From Latrodectus hesperus (lineage: Eukaryota; Arthropoda; Arachnida; Araneae; Theridiidae): a stretch of DNA of 64,000 nt. Position numbers and translations under genes: made by a program. Positions 11,153 through 23,640 of the stretch are shown piece after piece (the first letter of the stretch is position 1; every line of letters begins with the position of its first letter). The DNA is taken from assembly GCA_037975125.1 (NCBI GenBank), contig CM075853.1:40781701-40845700 (forward strand), written 5' to 3'. The notes under the pieces are model-generated. The model saw nothing but the letters and a program-made list of their open reading frames with translations, was not told the origin of the DNA and ran no database searches.

Positions 11153-12279
11153 TTAAACAGAAGAGCTCCTCCTCCGGAGCCGGAAGGCATGTCCTCCATT
11201 GATTCCTCGAATGAAAAATCATCATCCGAGAGATGAAGTTTGACAGCGTCCGATTCCAGAGTTAACAAAACTTTACGGGTGGATAAGGAGGATTTTGTAA
11301 GACCCTGCTTTGCAGATTTTAATTTAGAGGCCTTAAAGCCTCTTGTTTTTGTACTTGGAGTTCTTCGAACTGTAGGAGGTGACGATCTTAGCTTTTGAGA
11401 TTTTAATTGGGGCAATCCTATAGAAGAAAGTGTCAGAGTATCCGTTTGTGTACTCATACATTTGGTGACCTTTTTGGCTACGGCCGCATAACTCACTCCA
11501 GACTGTGGCGTACGAGAGGTAACTATTTTCCTCGCCTCAGGAAATGAACATTTATTTTTCACTTTAATCGTGGTGATTTCTTTTTCATAACCCCACTGAG
11601 GACAACTTCGAGAATAGGAGGGGTGGTCACCATGACAGTTGACACACCTCTCCTTGGCTGTACAGTTCGAGCTATCGTGGCCAACCACCGCGCAGCGAGC
11701 GCAGGTGGGTTTCCCTCTGCAAGCATTCCTCGAGTGTCCAAAGCGCTGGCATTGGAAACATCGCAAGGGATTTGGAATATACTGTCGAACAGGTAAATTC
11801 ATGTATGCAACTTTAATGTTGTCAGGAAGGTCTGGGGTCGCAAAGGTCAGAATGAGATGTTTAGTATCAATAAACTTATCATCTCTTCTGACTCTAATGC
11901 GTTCAACGCCACAGACCTTTTGACTTTGCAAATTATCCAGAATTTCATCTGTCGAAGTATTCAACAAATCCCTGGCGGAAATCACTCCACGTGAAAAATT
12001 CAAATTTCCATGAGGCAAGACAGTTACTTCCATATTTGCCATCAGTCGCATATTAATAATTGTGTCTGCTTGAGTAGAGTTTGCAACCTCTACTAATAGG
12101 TCACCTGATCTTAATTTCCGGATACTCCTCACTTCTCCTACAAAACCCGATATTCCTTTTTGAATGAGAAAGGGGGACACTTTTTCAAATGAACCCTCCT
12201 TTCTTTTAATTATAAAATATTTACAATTGCTATCATTCAACAGATGCTCCCGTTGGAGGAAAGACTTATATTTTTCCAT
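11146..12279 (-). CDS. LINE-A copy 2 ORF1: Gag-like zinc-knuckle protein
   Basis: The 377-residue product is homologous to ORF1 of copy 1, with the same N-terminal RRM-like region and three zinc knuckles (CFQCQRFGHSRNAC, CARCAVVGHDSSNC, CVNCHGDHPSYSRSC). The ORF is unbroken. I chose the ATG at 12279 because it aligns with the copy 1 start; the 26 codons upstream are not conserved. Its stop, TAA at 11148-11146, overlaps the ORF2 frame. Confidence 0.88.
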   Translation of the reverse strand: MEKYKSFLQREHLLNDSNCKYFIIKRKEGSFEKVSPFLIQKGISGFVGEVRSIRKLRSGDLLVEVANSTQADTIINMRLMANMEVTVLPHGNLNFSRGVISARDLLNTSTDEILDNLQSQKVCGVERIRVRRDDKFIDTKHLILTFATPDLPDNIKVAYMNLPVRQYIPNPLRCFQCQRFGHSRNACRGKPTCARCAVVGHDSSNCTAKERCVNCHGDHPSYSRSCPQWGYEKEITTIKVKNKCSFPEARKIVTSRTPQSGVSYAAVAKKVTKCMSTQTDTLTLSSIGLPQLKSQKLRSSPPTVRRTPSTKTRGFKASKLKSAKQGLTKSSLSTRKVLLTLESDAVKLHLSDDDFSFEESMEDMPSGSGGGALLFKK

Positions 12280-12814
12280 GTATATAAAGTTAAAATTTCG
12301 GGACCTGACCGCACCACCCACCATCGAGTCCAACAAGGGGATGCAGACCAGCTGCACCAGTGCTAGCCAGGTCCTATACGCTCACAGTACATCCCTGAAG
12401 TGGCCTCCACCCTTAACGAGTCACCCAGTAGATGTACGGATCGCTTGATCCATAAAGCCGATTGATGTGCTGAGGACCACAACACACCTCCCGTTTACCT
12501 GAAGCAGAGGCCAAAGTAATGTGTTGGTCTCTGGGGGCCTCAATTACCAGGACCCTCCTTTCCAGGGACACGGGTCTCCACGCACGGCAAACACGTGGGT
12601 GATTTTGTCCTCAAGAGTAGCTAATAGCAACAGAGCGGCGAAAGCTACTCAAGAGGAGCCCTCAACCTCTAGCGAGGCAACCACACTGAGGGAGAAGAGG
12701 AAGAAAAAGCAGAAGAGTAGAGGAGAGAGGAAATTAAAGAAGAGGACAGATCACTAGGGTACCTCGGGATTGTGACACCCGTGTTTACCTAAAGAAGGTA
12801 AACCCCCTGAGGGG
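12280..12814 (-). promoter_or_regulatory. LINE-A copy 2 5' UTR
   Basis: Nearly identical to the 5' UTR of copy 1, including the terminal palindrome and the 8-bp hairpin (gtttacct...aggtaaac at 12782-12802). It ends at the target duplication at 12815. An internal promoter is expected from the family but not shown. Confidence 0.6.
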
Positions 12815-12962
12815 TATACTGACAGTAAGAGTGTATTAGAAGCTTTGAAGAATAATAACTATAATTGCCATCCAGTTGTGTCTAAGATTTTCAAATTGTT
12901 AGATTCTGTTACTAGCAAGAGATTTGAAATATTGTTTTGTTGGATACCAAGCCACATAGGAT
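12815..12962 (+). pseudogene. LINE-A copy 3 ORF2, part 2 (RNase H remnant)
   Basis: This resumes copy 3 across the 13-bp duplication in the same frame. It encodes YTDSKSVLEALKNN and then WIPSHIG, where the match to the family stops at about 12962. The C-terminal RNase H and the 3' UTR are missing. The remaining 200 bases up to 13164 hold nothing I recognise. Confidence 0.85.
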
Positions 12963-13375
12963 AGACATTCAACATTCCATTTACTTCAGTAAAGTTATGT
13001 TTTCCATTTAAAATTTTGATTATGTTTTTTTATTGCAAAAAATTGTTTAGTTGCTCAGCTACTTTTAGTAAATTATTAATTATTTATTTTTGTGGAACAG
13101 AGAAATTTTTTAATCTCGACTACAATGGCTATAATATTGAAAACAACTTTAAAGTTGCAACTTAGGCAGGCAGCAAACCTGTGCACCGCGTTGCTTGTGG
13201 ATGGTGTTTCATCGGTTTCTGTTTTGTGGATCTTTGGTGTCTGGTTTACCAGCCAAACACGAAACAATCACGTGATTAATGACGTCACTCAAAATATTAA
13301 CCAATGAAAGTTTATTTACAATTTGACTTCCATTCTTAATTCTTGTGTATATTTTCGATTTCAAAAATTATAATC

Positions 13376-16290
13376 ATGCCCAAAACTCCGACAAATATTG
13401 CTTGCAATGCTTTGATTGTATTATCAGCAGCAAATACTATTGCCCAGGTATGTTTGGAAGACAGCAAAAAAGGGAAAAATAAAAAACGTAGAGGTCCTGA
13501 TAGACCGTGGATAAAACGCCGAGAAGAACTTGGAGCGAGAAACACCTTAATTGAAGAATTGCGACTGGAAGATGTCCATTCGGAACAAGTTCAGTATCCC
13601 CATACACATGGCGACGCGGCGAATTTTTTTGTCGCCAAGTAGCCAAGCTAGGCGCGGGTTTATTAAAACGGGAAATTTCCCTAAGTTCGATCGAAAAATA
13701 TGCATTTCAGAAAATTTAAAAAGGGAAATAAATATAAATAATGGACTTACTTGATATGAAGTTAATCTGACATGCCGATTGGTTATGACATGCCGATTTA
13801 TTTCGACTTATTCGTTTGGCACCAGTGTCATATTTCAGTAAAAATAATTATCTAATTTTACAAAAAAAGCATGCAAAAATATTTTTATAAATATATACAC
13901 TTTATAAAATTTTAAAAAAATGCATGCAAAAACTTATTTTTCAAATGTATACATTTTTTAAATTAAAAAAAAACATGAATAAAATATTTTTTAAATATAT
14001 ACACATTTTAAGTAAATAAAAATGAAACACGAATACAATAAAAAAATACATGTAAGCAATAGAATTTAAATAAAATATTTACACCTTCTCCAATTCCAAT
14101 TTCCGTTAAAAATTAATATTCGCGAATCCTAAATTAATTAATAATTTGGAATCCTGAGCAATAATCCATCATTATTATCTTTAATTTTTGGTAAAATAAC
14201 TTGTTGATATTTTTCAACAACATTTTGGATAAGAGACATTTTAAATTAAAACAAAAAATAAAGTAATTAAAACAATAAAAAGATGATAATAAATTAAGAA
14301 AACTAAATAAGGAAAAAAGAATATTTAACGGTTTTAAATATATAAAATTTATCATTTAATAAAAAAAATATATATTAAAATTAAACCAAATAAAAATAAT
14401 AATGAAAAAGAAATAGTAAAAAAGAAAAATTTACGATGTTTGGACACTGGCGACAACGAAACACAACCGCGGGAAATCCACCGATTCCAGCAGCAAAAGT
14501 GAACGAAATTAAAATGACTAGCAATTAAAACGTAGAACAATTAGCAAAGAAAGTTCTCGAAGTGAAACTAAAAGAGCTATAGCCACTTAAAAAAAGCACA
14601 TATATAGCGTAAAAATTATTTAAAACACGAGAAAAACGGAATCTGGCAAGGAAAAAAATAAAAATAGTAACAAAAACTAAATTTGGCAACACTATAATAA
14701 AAACAAAAGCTGCAACACTACAACGTAAACAACGGTTACCAGATTTGGCGAGAAATCAGTGTATGGGGATACTGAACTTGTTCCGTCCATTCTTATAGGT
14801 AAGTTATTTTTGATAAATTATAATCTTCACACTCTTTATGGTGTCCCTGAAATTTGATTCTTTCCTTTTTTATTTAGTACGAAGATTTTACGGCTAAACT
14901 GAGTATTACGGTCTAACATATAATTTGCTGGAAAGTATGTAAATTTACACAGTTAGAACTCTAGTTAAATATTTTCTTATAAACACAATGTCTATATTCC
15001 AAAAAATTATTAATGTGAAAATGTTTTATCACTCATTGAAAGGGGATATAAAAAAACATGATACAGTCATGAGGAATGCCATCAAACCTGATGAGCGGCT
15101 GGCAATAACCTTGAAATTTTATGCTACTGGAATGACCTATCGGGAACTGTCATATGTTTTCCGGGTGGGAGAGAGAACAGTTTCAAATATTGTTTGAGAA
15201 ATGACTTCGGCCATCGTGAAAAATCTAAAATTCACTTTTAAATGGCCTGAAAATCAAAATGATTGGAAGGAAATTGCAAGTGGATTTTCATTTCGGTGTG
15301 ATCTTCCTAACTGTGTAGGTGCAGTAGATGGAAAACACATCGTGATGAGAAAGCCAAATGATTCTGGATCTCATTACCATAATTATAAGGGTACTGAGTC
15401 CATTGTATTACTGGCTATAGTGGATTCAAATCTCGTGTTCCGATACATTGATGTGGGTGTAAATGGTCGCATCAGTGATGGAGGAGTTTGGGATAGATGC
15501 CGTATTAGTCACCTCCTAAATCAAAATAAACTGCAACTATCTTGCAATGAAGTTTTGCCAGGAAATTCTATTACTACTGCGCAATACTTTGTAGCAGATG
15601 CAGCGTTTCCTCTATCCCAGCACCTAATGAAACCATATCCTGATAGGTCATTAACAGCACCACAAGCAATTTTTAACTAGAGGTATCACTTTTATATATA
15701 TGTTATAATAAATAATAGTTTTTCCAAATCAAAATTATGACAGTAATATTGAACTTTGTATGTAATAATATTCTGAATTTGTATGATTATTTTCTATGTG
15801 CATAGAATTATTTAACGATACTTATCATGATAACATTTTATATTGTTTTATTTCCATCATTATTTTTCTTTAAATCAACAAGATTAATGCATGAATGAAA
15901 TAAATTTTAAACTTTCAAAATAGAGGTGAAACAAATTTAATTTATAATTTTTAAAGCATATCTTTCTAATAGGCTGTCAAGAGCAAGAAGGTGTGTCGAG
16001 TATGCTTTTGGAGTGTTGGCTTCAAGGTTTCGGTTATTTCAAACCAATATAAACCTGCAACCTCCAATTGTGAAAAATCTTGTCATTGTTACTTGCAACC
16101 TGCACAATTATTTGATATCAAACACCTCTACCTATGCAAGCAATGACCAAGACACTGTTATGTAAGAATCTGTTTTTTATTTATGAATCATATAAAAATT
16201 AGGGTATAAATATAATTTTCATTTACAATTTGCAGATCACCATCCCAAATCATGAACCTGTCTCCTTCTTCTTCAAGAAATGCGGTCTAA
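13376..16290 (+). pseudogene. HARBI1-like PIF/Harbinger transposase, split and broken
   Basis: Exon 1 (13376-13580 continuing 14792-14798) encodes RPWIKRREELGARNTLIEEL and then EDVHSYR, ending at the donor ag/gtaagt. A TIR element interrupts it. The second exon region (about 14878-15694) has a weak start, then KKHDTVMRNAIKPDERLAIT and the catalytic core GAVDGKH (first Asp) and RISDGGVWD (second Asp). A third exon (15973-16164) gives RLSRARRCVEYAFG with the catalytic Glu. A short terminal exon near 16236-16290 is possible. Breaks are TGA at 15196-15198 and TAG at 15678-15680, where the family has IFNYR. The boundary before the second exon is eroded. DDE residues remain recognisable, but the gene cannot make a whole protein. 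Confidence 0.88.
13581..14785. mobile_element. 1205-bp non-autonomous TIR element (family 'MITE-1'), copy 1
   Basis: Perfect 27-bp terminal inverted repeats lie at 13581-13607 and 14759-14785 (outer bases cggaacaagttcagtatccc). They are flanked by a 6-bp duplication, tccatt, at 13575-13580 and 14786-14791. Removing the element restores the Harbinger transposase exon (EDVHSYR plus splice donor), which proves it is an insertion. The interior is AT-rich with no credible ORF and has a tggcgac/gtcgcca palindrome near the left end. A 6-bp duplication does not fit the host Harbinger; IS3EU or Dada-like superfamilies use 6 to 7 bp, but I cannot assign it. Confidence 0.88.
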
Positions 16291-17566
16291 ACTGACCCAT
16301 TATTTTTTAACAGTAGCTGGTAGAGTTGAATGGCAATATAGAACAGCAGGTATGTTTTACTTTAACTTAAATCACAAAATGAAAATTAAAAAATGCATTC
16401 ACTAACAATTTAATTTTTTAACAAGTTTAATTACATTTAAAGGAATAAATTGTTTGCTTATCTTTTATTACAATTTTAACTATTTGTGAATGATTAAAAT
16501 ATATATATAATTCTTTTATTTAATTTAAATTTATTCATTAAATTCAGAAATTTTTTTCTTATTTCAAAATTAATAATAAATTTTACATGATGCAGCACTT
16601 TAGAATTTTTTTACCATGATAAGCACTGTCAAAGCCAAAATTAATTTGTATTATTTTCCTGCCAAATTGCTGAATTTCAGTATACCACTAAAACTTATAT
16701 CAAAATTACATTATAATATTTGTTAATAGGTTTTTTAAGAGTGTTAAACATTCTACAGCATTACACAAGAAATTGATACAATAAATTTAAAATAAAAATA
16801 CATTGAAGCTACGAATCAATAGAAATATATAAAACTTTTGTAAAATTAACATCGATTAGAAAGGTTTATATACATAAGGAATATTTCTCTTAATTTGAAT
16901 AAGAATTATGATTTAATTGCTGCATATTCTAAAAGTTTGTTTGCAAATTGAAAAAAAAAATTAATTTTTAGAACTGAGATATATCTGCAACAAAATTCAT
17001 ATAATTATCTTAAATAAAAAACTTGATTTAAACTCTGACAAACAAAGAGAACAAATAAATCCATTATTTCTGTGATAAAATCAGCTCATACTGGAACTTT
17101 GTTTAACTTAAATCACGAAATGAAACTAAAAAAATGTATTCACTAATAATTTAATCATTATCTTTTTAATCAATTTAACTATTTGTGAATAATTAAATTA
17201 TATATATACATAATTTGCTTCACTTTGTTAGTGTGTAGTTACTAGTAAGATTTATCTTGTAATCTACTGTATTTATATAGAACAATATAGTGTCTTGTGA
17301 AATTTACTTAAGTCAATTATTTGTGTTTTACAGGTTTATCTTGAAGAGAAGAAAATTTCTATTTATTATTTTAAGACTTTGTATCTATTATGTTAAATGT
17401 GAATAAAAAATTTATAAGTATATAAAGTGTAACTTTTTCTTGTTAAATAATCTTTAACATTATAAAAAGTAAGCAATCATTAAATTAATTAACTCAATAT
17501 AAGTTTTGATAGCAAATGTACAATTAAATTTTATTCAATCAATCACAGAATACTTTAAAATATTTT
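16291..17566. other. Harbinger interior, no gene seen
   Basis: AT-rich spacer between the convergent transposase and MADF genes. There are two loosely similar segments, at about 16355-16450 and 17100-17200 (both contain acttaaatcac.aaatgaaa). These may be a local duplication. I see no coding sequence. Confidence 0.5.
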
Positions 17567-19641
17567 TTATTTTTCGGAAAATAATGAATACATTTCATTA
17601 TGCATCTTTAACATAAAAGCACGTTGCTTATCTTTATTTAGATCTCTAATTACTACATTCATGTAGTTTAAAAAAGTATCTACCTCATCCTGAGGTTTTT
17701 TTAAAGTTGCAGCTACTTCATTCATCATACTGAAGCAGTTCTTGATTCTTTCTTCATTTGTTTCTGGTGCATCAGCATCGGACCCCAGTTCTTCTGAATA
17801 AGCACTTAGAGTGCTGCTATCAAACTAAAAAAGAACATACAATAATAAATGCTTCTGTGTGTTAGATTAATTTTTAAATAAATCTGATTAATTTAGTTTT
17901 TATTAGAAGAATCAATCTACAAAATTTAATATGCTTACAATGTAATGAAAATAATAAATCTTCAACGAATTCTTGTTATTTGCATTACATTTATATACAT
18001 TTATAATAAAACTTTTAATATTTTCATTACACATTATAACATCAAATTACATGCATTATTTTACTTAAAAATACCAGTTTTGTAATAAATTGCAGTATTT
18101 CATTTAAAATATTCATTTACAAAAGTTGAAAAAATCAATTTATAGAAACCATTTTGTACACAGCAGAATTATTTATTGAAAACTGATTAAATGAAAAGGT
18201 ATGTGAAAATTTAATAATGAAATACATTCAACTGCAAAAGAAATTAAAATAATATCCATTATCAATAATGAAGAGTTTCAAGACAATTGATACACGAGTC
18301 ATTTTATTAACCTAAGACTGTTTAGTTGAATAATTATTTGAAAAATATTTCAATAATAGTTTTGAGACTTTTAAAAATATGTGCTGCTAAACAATATTGC
18401 AAACTATATGATTAGCAAATAAACTACATAATTTAATTTTAAACAAACTTTTAAAAAAATTACCTCATTTTCATCAGTATCTAAAGAGTCAATACTAGGT
18501 TCCGGATCTTCATCTTTTAAGAACATCATTGATGAGAAGTGTACCCATCTGGATTTATAAACATAATTTGTCCCTGAACCTGAGGTTTTGTTTTGGGATT
18601 TTTTCACCTCTCTACAAAATGAAGACCGTAAATGCTTCCATTTTTTTTTTAAACTTTCCACTGAAAAATTTTTTTTTCAAATTATCTTTAAAAAATAGTT
18701 AACAAATAAATTATAAAATGTTCAATATTAACACACAATGCTGGAGAGAATTCCATAATCATATATTTAAAATAATTGTAATAAACAATTTCCATATGAA
18801 ATGGTTGAGATGAAGCAACACTAAGCACTTGATTACACACACAATCTGATAAAAATTTAATGAAAAGTATCAATTTGGAGAATAATTTTATTTATGATTT
18901 TTGTATTAATAAGCTGTAAATGTTCTTATAAAATTACATAGTGAAAAATTTTATCAAGATCTTTAAGGATCCAAATACTATAGAGTTCTAAAATTGTTAA
19001 CCTTTTACAAGCATAAAATTTAAATAACATTTCTAAAGCTTATTTCAACTGCACATGCAACTTATTTAAAACAACATTCACAGTTCTTTGAAATGAATTC
19101 TTAAACAATGAATTATAGACTGAATTGTGAAATCATAAAAATTTTTTAATACAAATACTTATGCATTTGCATTATATTAAAAATCCTAATTTAATAAATA
19201 ATATTTCATTTCATAGTCTGTTTCATAGTAGTTAAATGAAAACTCAAAAAATAGAAATAAATTTATTTATCATATTAAAGTTAAAGCATTTAATACATTC
19301 ATAAAAGTAGTTATAAATACAACAATATATTTCATATTATCTAATTTAACGTTTCTGCAGTGTTTTAAATGCAGTTTAAATTTAAAAAGTTTTATTCAGT
19401 TAATTTTTACTAAAAATATTCAAAAATAATTTTTAACTTTAAAAAGCAAATTGCTGTAAGGAAGATTTAAAAAAAAAATAGTTTTTAAAAATCTAGTAAA
19501 ATCTTACCAGAGAAATGTTTTTCAAAATTGCTATTGATTTCTCCACTGAGATCTTTATACAGTTGAGATTTTTTATTTTTATTAAAATACTTTTCATCTC
19601 TTGGGTCCCACAAACACCTGTTACCTATTGAAAAATACATA

Positions 19642-19730
<89 letters not shown>

Positions 19731-19930
19731 CAAATACATAAATATATATAACAAAACAAAAAATAAAATTCTAAAAAAATTGACCAATTAAATTAAACTT
19801 ACTTTTAAAATATTCAATAATAAATTCTTCAATTTCTACAGAAAACTTATTAGACTCTATGCTGTCCAAACGGCACGAATCAAGTAAACATACACTTGTC
19901 ACTCGGTTGTGGACAAAAAAAATTTAACAT
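17567..19930 (-). pseudogene. MADF/BESS-type Harbinger accessory protein (Myb-like partner), four exons
   Basis: In PIF/Harbinger elements a MADF or Myb-like protein helps the transposase reach the nucleus and the element ends. Exon A (about 19930-19803) gives NKFSVEIEEFIIEYFK. Exon B (19624-19508) gives RCLWDPRDEKYFNKN. Exon C (18660-18464) gives SLKKKWKHLRSSFCREVKK. Exon D (17824-17567) gives a C-terminal segment, EVDTFLNYMNVVIRDLNKD, with BESS-like spacing, ending in TAA. The A-B junction keeps phase across gtaagt and ag, and all junctions are GT-AG. No ATG is in frame at the 5' end of exon A (an in-frame TAA lies just upstream), so the start codon is lost or on an unseen exon. Confidence 0.8.
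19645..19725. repeat. (TA)n microsatellite
   Basis: About 40 TA units in intron A-B of the MADF gene, within the Harbinger element. Confidence 0.97.
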
Positions 19931-20062
19931 GCTGAATACTCCATTTGGTGGAAAGCTCCACCTCAATTAGACGTCATTTCGTGGATGACTGGAGGATGGT
20001 TGGTGTACAGCTGGTAGTCATCCACCGTGTCCGGTTGACGGTGACCAGGTTTGCTGCCTGCC

Positions 20063-23000
20063 TTTAAGTTTCATTATGCGGTGAACTTTATATTTAACTT
20101 AAATGTAAGTATTTATAATGTGAGTATAAGTATAAATGCTACATTTAAATCATAATTGTAAGAATGTATAAATCACACTAAATAAATCAGGGTAAAAAAA
20201 AAATTTAAAAACCTTTATAATTCATTTTTATTATTAGTAAATTATAGATAATTTTAGCCTTTTATAATGCTGAAAAATTTTCAATTTTTATTTTACTTTA
20301 TTTATGTATTTATTTTTTTTTAAAGATTACATGTAATGAAGTAAAAAAATGTTGTTTACATTAACTAGGAAGCTATTCATTAATTCATTGTTATTAGACA
20401 TGCCTTAATTTATTTGCATATTATTTACCGTCATAAATTTATTTAAAGAGAGGCTGGTTAATTTATAATTCAATAATAATTTAACGAGTTTCACTGCACT
20501 TAAAAATGGGTGAAATGTGAAAAGTTATCAGCAAAAATATTCAAGTTTGGCCTGCCATCATTTAGAATTGTCATAAATAGAGTACATGTAGTGAAAATTT
20601 AAAGATGAAAGCTATTGATGTGTTAAATTAAAAGCAAGTCCAAATCTAGGGAAACTACAGGCTATATGCAAATAATTGTAACTTGGCTATAATCATGGCA
20701 TCATTTTAATTACAGAGGCATAGAAATAAAATAGCTGCCTTTCCTTTCGATAATGATCATGTAGCATTTATGAATCCTTAATGGATTATTTATTGATGTA
20801 CTCAGCTTCCTGGAAAATTATACAGCAACATTTTAATAACATAAATGCAATAGAGTCATTTAAACAAGTAAACTGATTGAATTAATAGTAATATTGTATC
20901 TGAATAACGAATAAAAAATTTAATACTTACTGATAAATGAGATTAAAAAGCATTTCATTAAACAAAATTATCCAAAACTAAATAAAAAAATTCATCAAGG
21001 TTATGCTGTCACTGGGGGAATTCGTAAAATCAGATGTTATTTGGATTTTTCATCTTATTATTTATATTGATCATTAATTTTTAACTAAATGAGTTCAATC
21101 GCTACATATTTGGTGTAACATTGTTTGTACCACAGAAATTATATAATTGTCATTCATTCTTAAAAATTGAATAACAAATTTTTTTATAAATATTGGACTT
21201 ATAAATTATATAACTCATAACTTAGAAAACGTAAAAATTTTAGTCTTTACTTTATATTTATTTAAATTTTTTGTAGAATTGATTTCTATCAATTTAGAAG
21301 TGCAAAATTTACATATTATGTGTCTTGATTTTCCTATTTAAACTACTTACATGAAAATGAGCATTTACCTGGTCGACCAAAATACCATGTTTTTAAAACA
21401 ATAAGGGTTAAAAAGATTAGATTTGAATATCCTCATTAGCAAGTACTAATGGTTAGATTTAAAAGTGTTAGATTGTATTGATAATATTGTATTTAATGGA
21501 TCATAGCTAAAGTAACTTTTTATTTTAATGCAATTTTCTTAGAATATTTTACATTTTCAAAATAAATAAAATGAATTGTATTTGGAGTAACATTGTTCTT
21601 GTATTACAGAAGGAAAACAATATGAAGTATGTCTGGTAAGATAAATTCCAGTAAGTTGTAAAAGTACAGTCAAAAAATACCTTCAGTTATAACTCCTAAA
21701 TGAGTGTTATAAGTTTTATAGCTTATTATTTTCAGATCTAGATATTTTATAATTAACACTAATAAAACTTTTTTTAAGCAATCACCTAATCAAAATACAA
21801 TATTTAAAAATATTTATGCTGGGCATTAATTAATGACAATTTTCAGAATAGTACCACAATTTTTCGAAAATCTTCCTCGTAGAATTTTATTTCTTTCAAC
21901 TGAATATTTTTTATGGTTATACATAGAAACGAACAATTATAATAATATATAATATTTGCTTATGATAAGATCAAATGCTTCTAGTTGAAATAGTGAACAA
22001 TAAAGCCATAAAAAATTGATATTAATAAACAAATTATTTTATTAATTAAAATATTAATTTAAATTAATATTAATAAAAAATTATTTTGAGCTGGAAAAGA
22101 ACTTTGATAAGTTTTTAAATGTGTATATGTGAAAAAGTATTATTTTCTAATTATTTTTTATGGTTAAATTTATAGGTGCTTCTTTAGCCTAGACAAATTT
22201 GAAAAGGCAGTACATTAGACATAAAAAGCTGGATGATAGAAAGGTTAAGAAGTGAAATGCATTCTCTAAATTGTAAAAATGTGCAAATTTTATTAAATAA
22301 AAATTTTAGAATAAACTGTGCTATCTTTTTAATATTTTCAGGATAGAATATTTCTGCACTTTTATTCAAAATTAATGCTGAATTCTTAACAAATTATGCA
22401 CAAATTATGTTCTTTTTTATGTTTTTTCTCATGTAAAAAAATGGTAGTATTTGAAAAATTGACAGCGAAATATGAATTAAAGTTAAAAAATTCAGAAACA
22501 ATTAGTAGTTAACATATAACTCAAAATGTTTAATTAGGCTTAATAGATGGTTCTGATATTTTTCTGTGAATGATAGAGCAATTTATATAAGTCAGAAATA
22601 TTAACAAAATTAATTTTTTTTTCTTTTCTTTATGAGAGCCATAAGTAGAAAAAATGATTTTAAGAATAATATTTTTTTTCCATAAATAAAAAGGCATAAT
22701 TTATTTAGTAAAATAAAAATAGCGTAAAATATAAAAATGTGATTATAAATTTATATACAAAAATACAGTTTGTGTGCTATCAACAAATGTTAAGTAATGT
22801 AGAGATAGATTTATTTTTAATATTAAAAAATCAAATTTTTGTATTGTTAATGTGATTATTTAAAACATGGCAAACACAATAATAAGCTAAATAGCTCATG
22901 TATTCAAAATTGGTAGGTAGTAAATATTAACCATTTTATAAATTCACTTCTTTTTCTTTCTTGCATGTTAATTCTAACTCAACATAGTGTGATTTTATCA

Positions 23001-23500
23001 TATTGCAATAATTTGAAATTTTTCTAAATTCTTTAAGTACCACTTAAAAGAGTAAAAAATTTTTCACTTCTGTTAACTTTTCACCTATTACTTTTAACTA
23101 TGGAATGCAAAATACTGAGTTTGAAGCATAATTATTTTACTTATATATGATACAACAATACAGTTTTAAAGGAAAAAATTGCATTCATTGCAATATAAAA
23201 TAACTTGCTTTTAATTTTACATTTCAATGAGATTATTTGTTATCAATATCAGTTACATATAATATAAAAACAAACCTGTAATGGTTGCCATGATTTGTCC
23301 TATATGGGCTGCCAAACTTGGCCTTAATGTGGCCCCACCTAGATTGATCTAATATAACTCAAAAAGGTGATACATTTTTATTTTACATTCATATGATAAT
23401 CGTCTTAACAGAAAGTAAAAATCGCAAATTACTATCATAAATTAGCAATGTGATCATAATGATCGTTTTAACAGACAAAATTATCACCAAGCCATCTTTG
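20063..23500. other. Unrecognised AT-rich DNA
   Basis: There are no ORFs with family resemblance, no terminal repeats I could pair and no RNA gene. A slightly more complex stretch at about 23280-23640 (ggctgccaaacttggcc) could be mobile-element derived and adjoins the hAT fossil. Confidence 0.5.
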
Positions 23501-23640
23501 GCATCAACTTGCTTTAGCTTTGTTTACCTCTCATCAAAAAAAAATGGATGAAAGGTTTGTCATAGCATTCTGGATGGATTTTCACCAATGAAGTTGTCAT
23601 GCAGGCATCTATTAGACTCCAATTTTTAAAAATATAGATT

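Larger units (their letters stand above)
7235..12814 (-). mobile_element. LINE-A copy 2, full length (5580 bp)
   Basis: This is a complete minus-strand I-group LINE bounded by a perfect 13-bp target duplication. In sense order it has a 5' UTR (12814-12280), ORF1 (12279-11146), ORF2 (11152-7478) and a 3' UTR (7477-7235). The 3' end has no poly(A); it ends in a run of CCAA units (plus strand gttggttggttggttgg at 7235-7251). ORF2 has one nonsense codon, so the copy is probably dead but young. Confidence 0.93.
13165..20062. mobile_element. PIF/Harbinger DNA transposon, both genes and both TIRs, inactivated
   Basis: The element has inverted ends ggcaggcagcaaacctg (13165-13181) and its exact complement (20046-20062), with weaker similarity continuing about 30 bp inward. 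It is flanked by TTA on the left and TTT on the right, consistent with the 3-bp TWA target of this superfamily with one mismatch. It encodes a HARBI1-like transposase on the plus strand and a MADF-domain partner on the minus strand, converging near 16.3-17.6 kb, the usual two-gene layout. Later damage includes a 1205-bp TIR element in transposase exon 1, premature stops and a (TA)n expansion. Confidence 0.9.
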
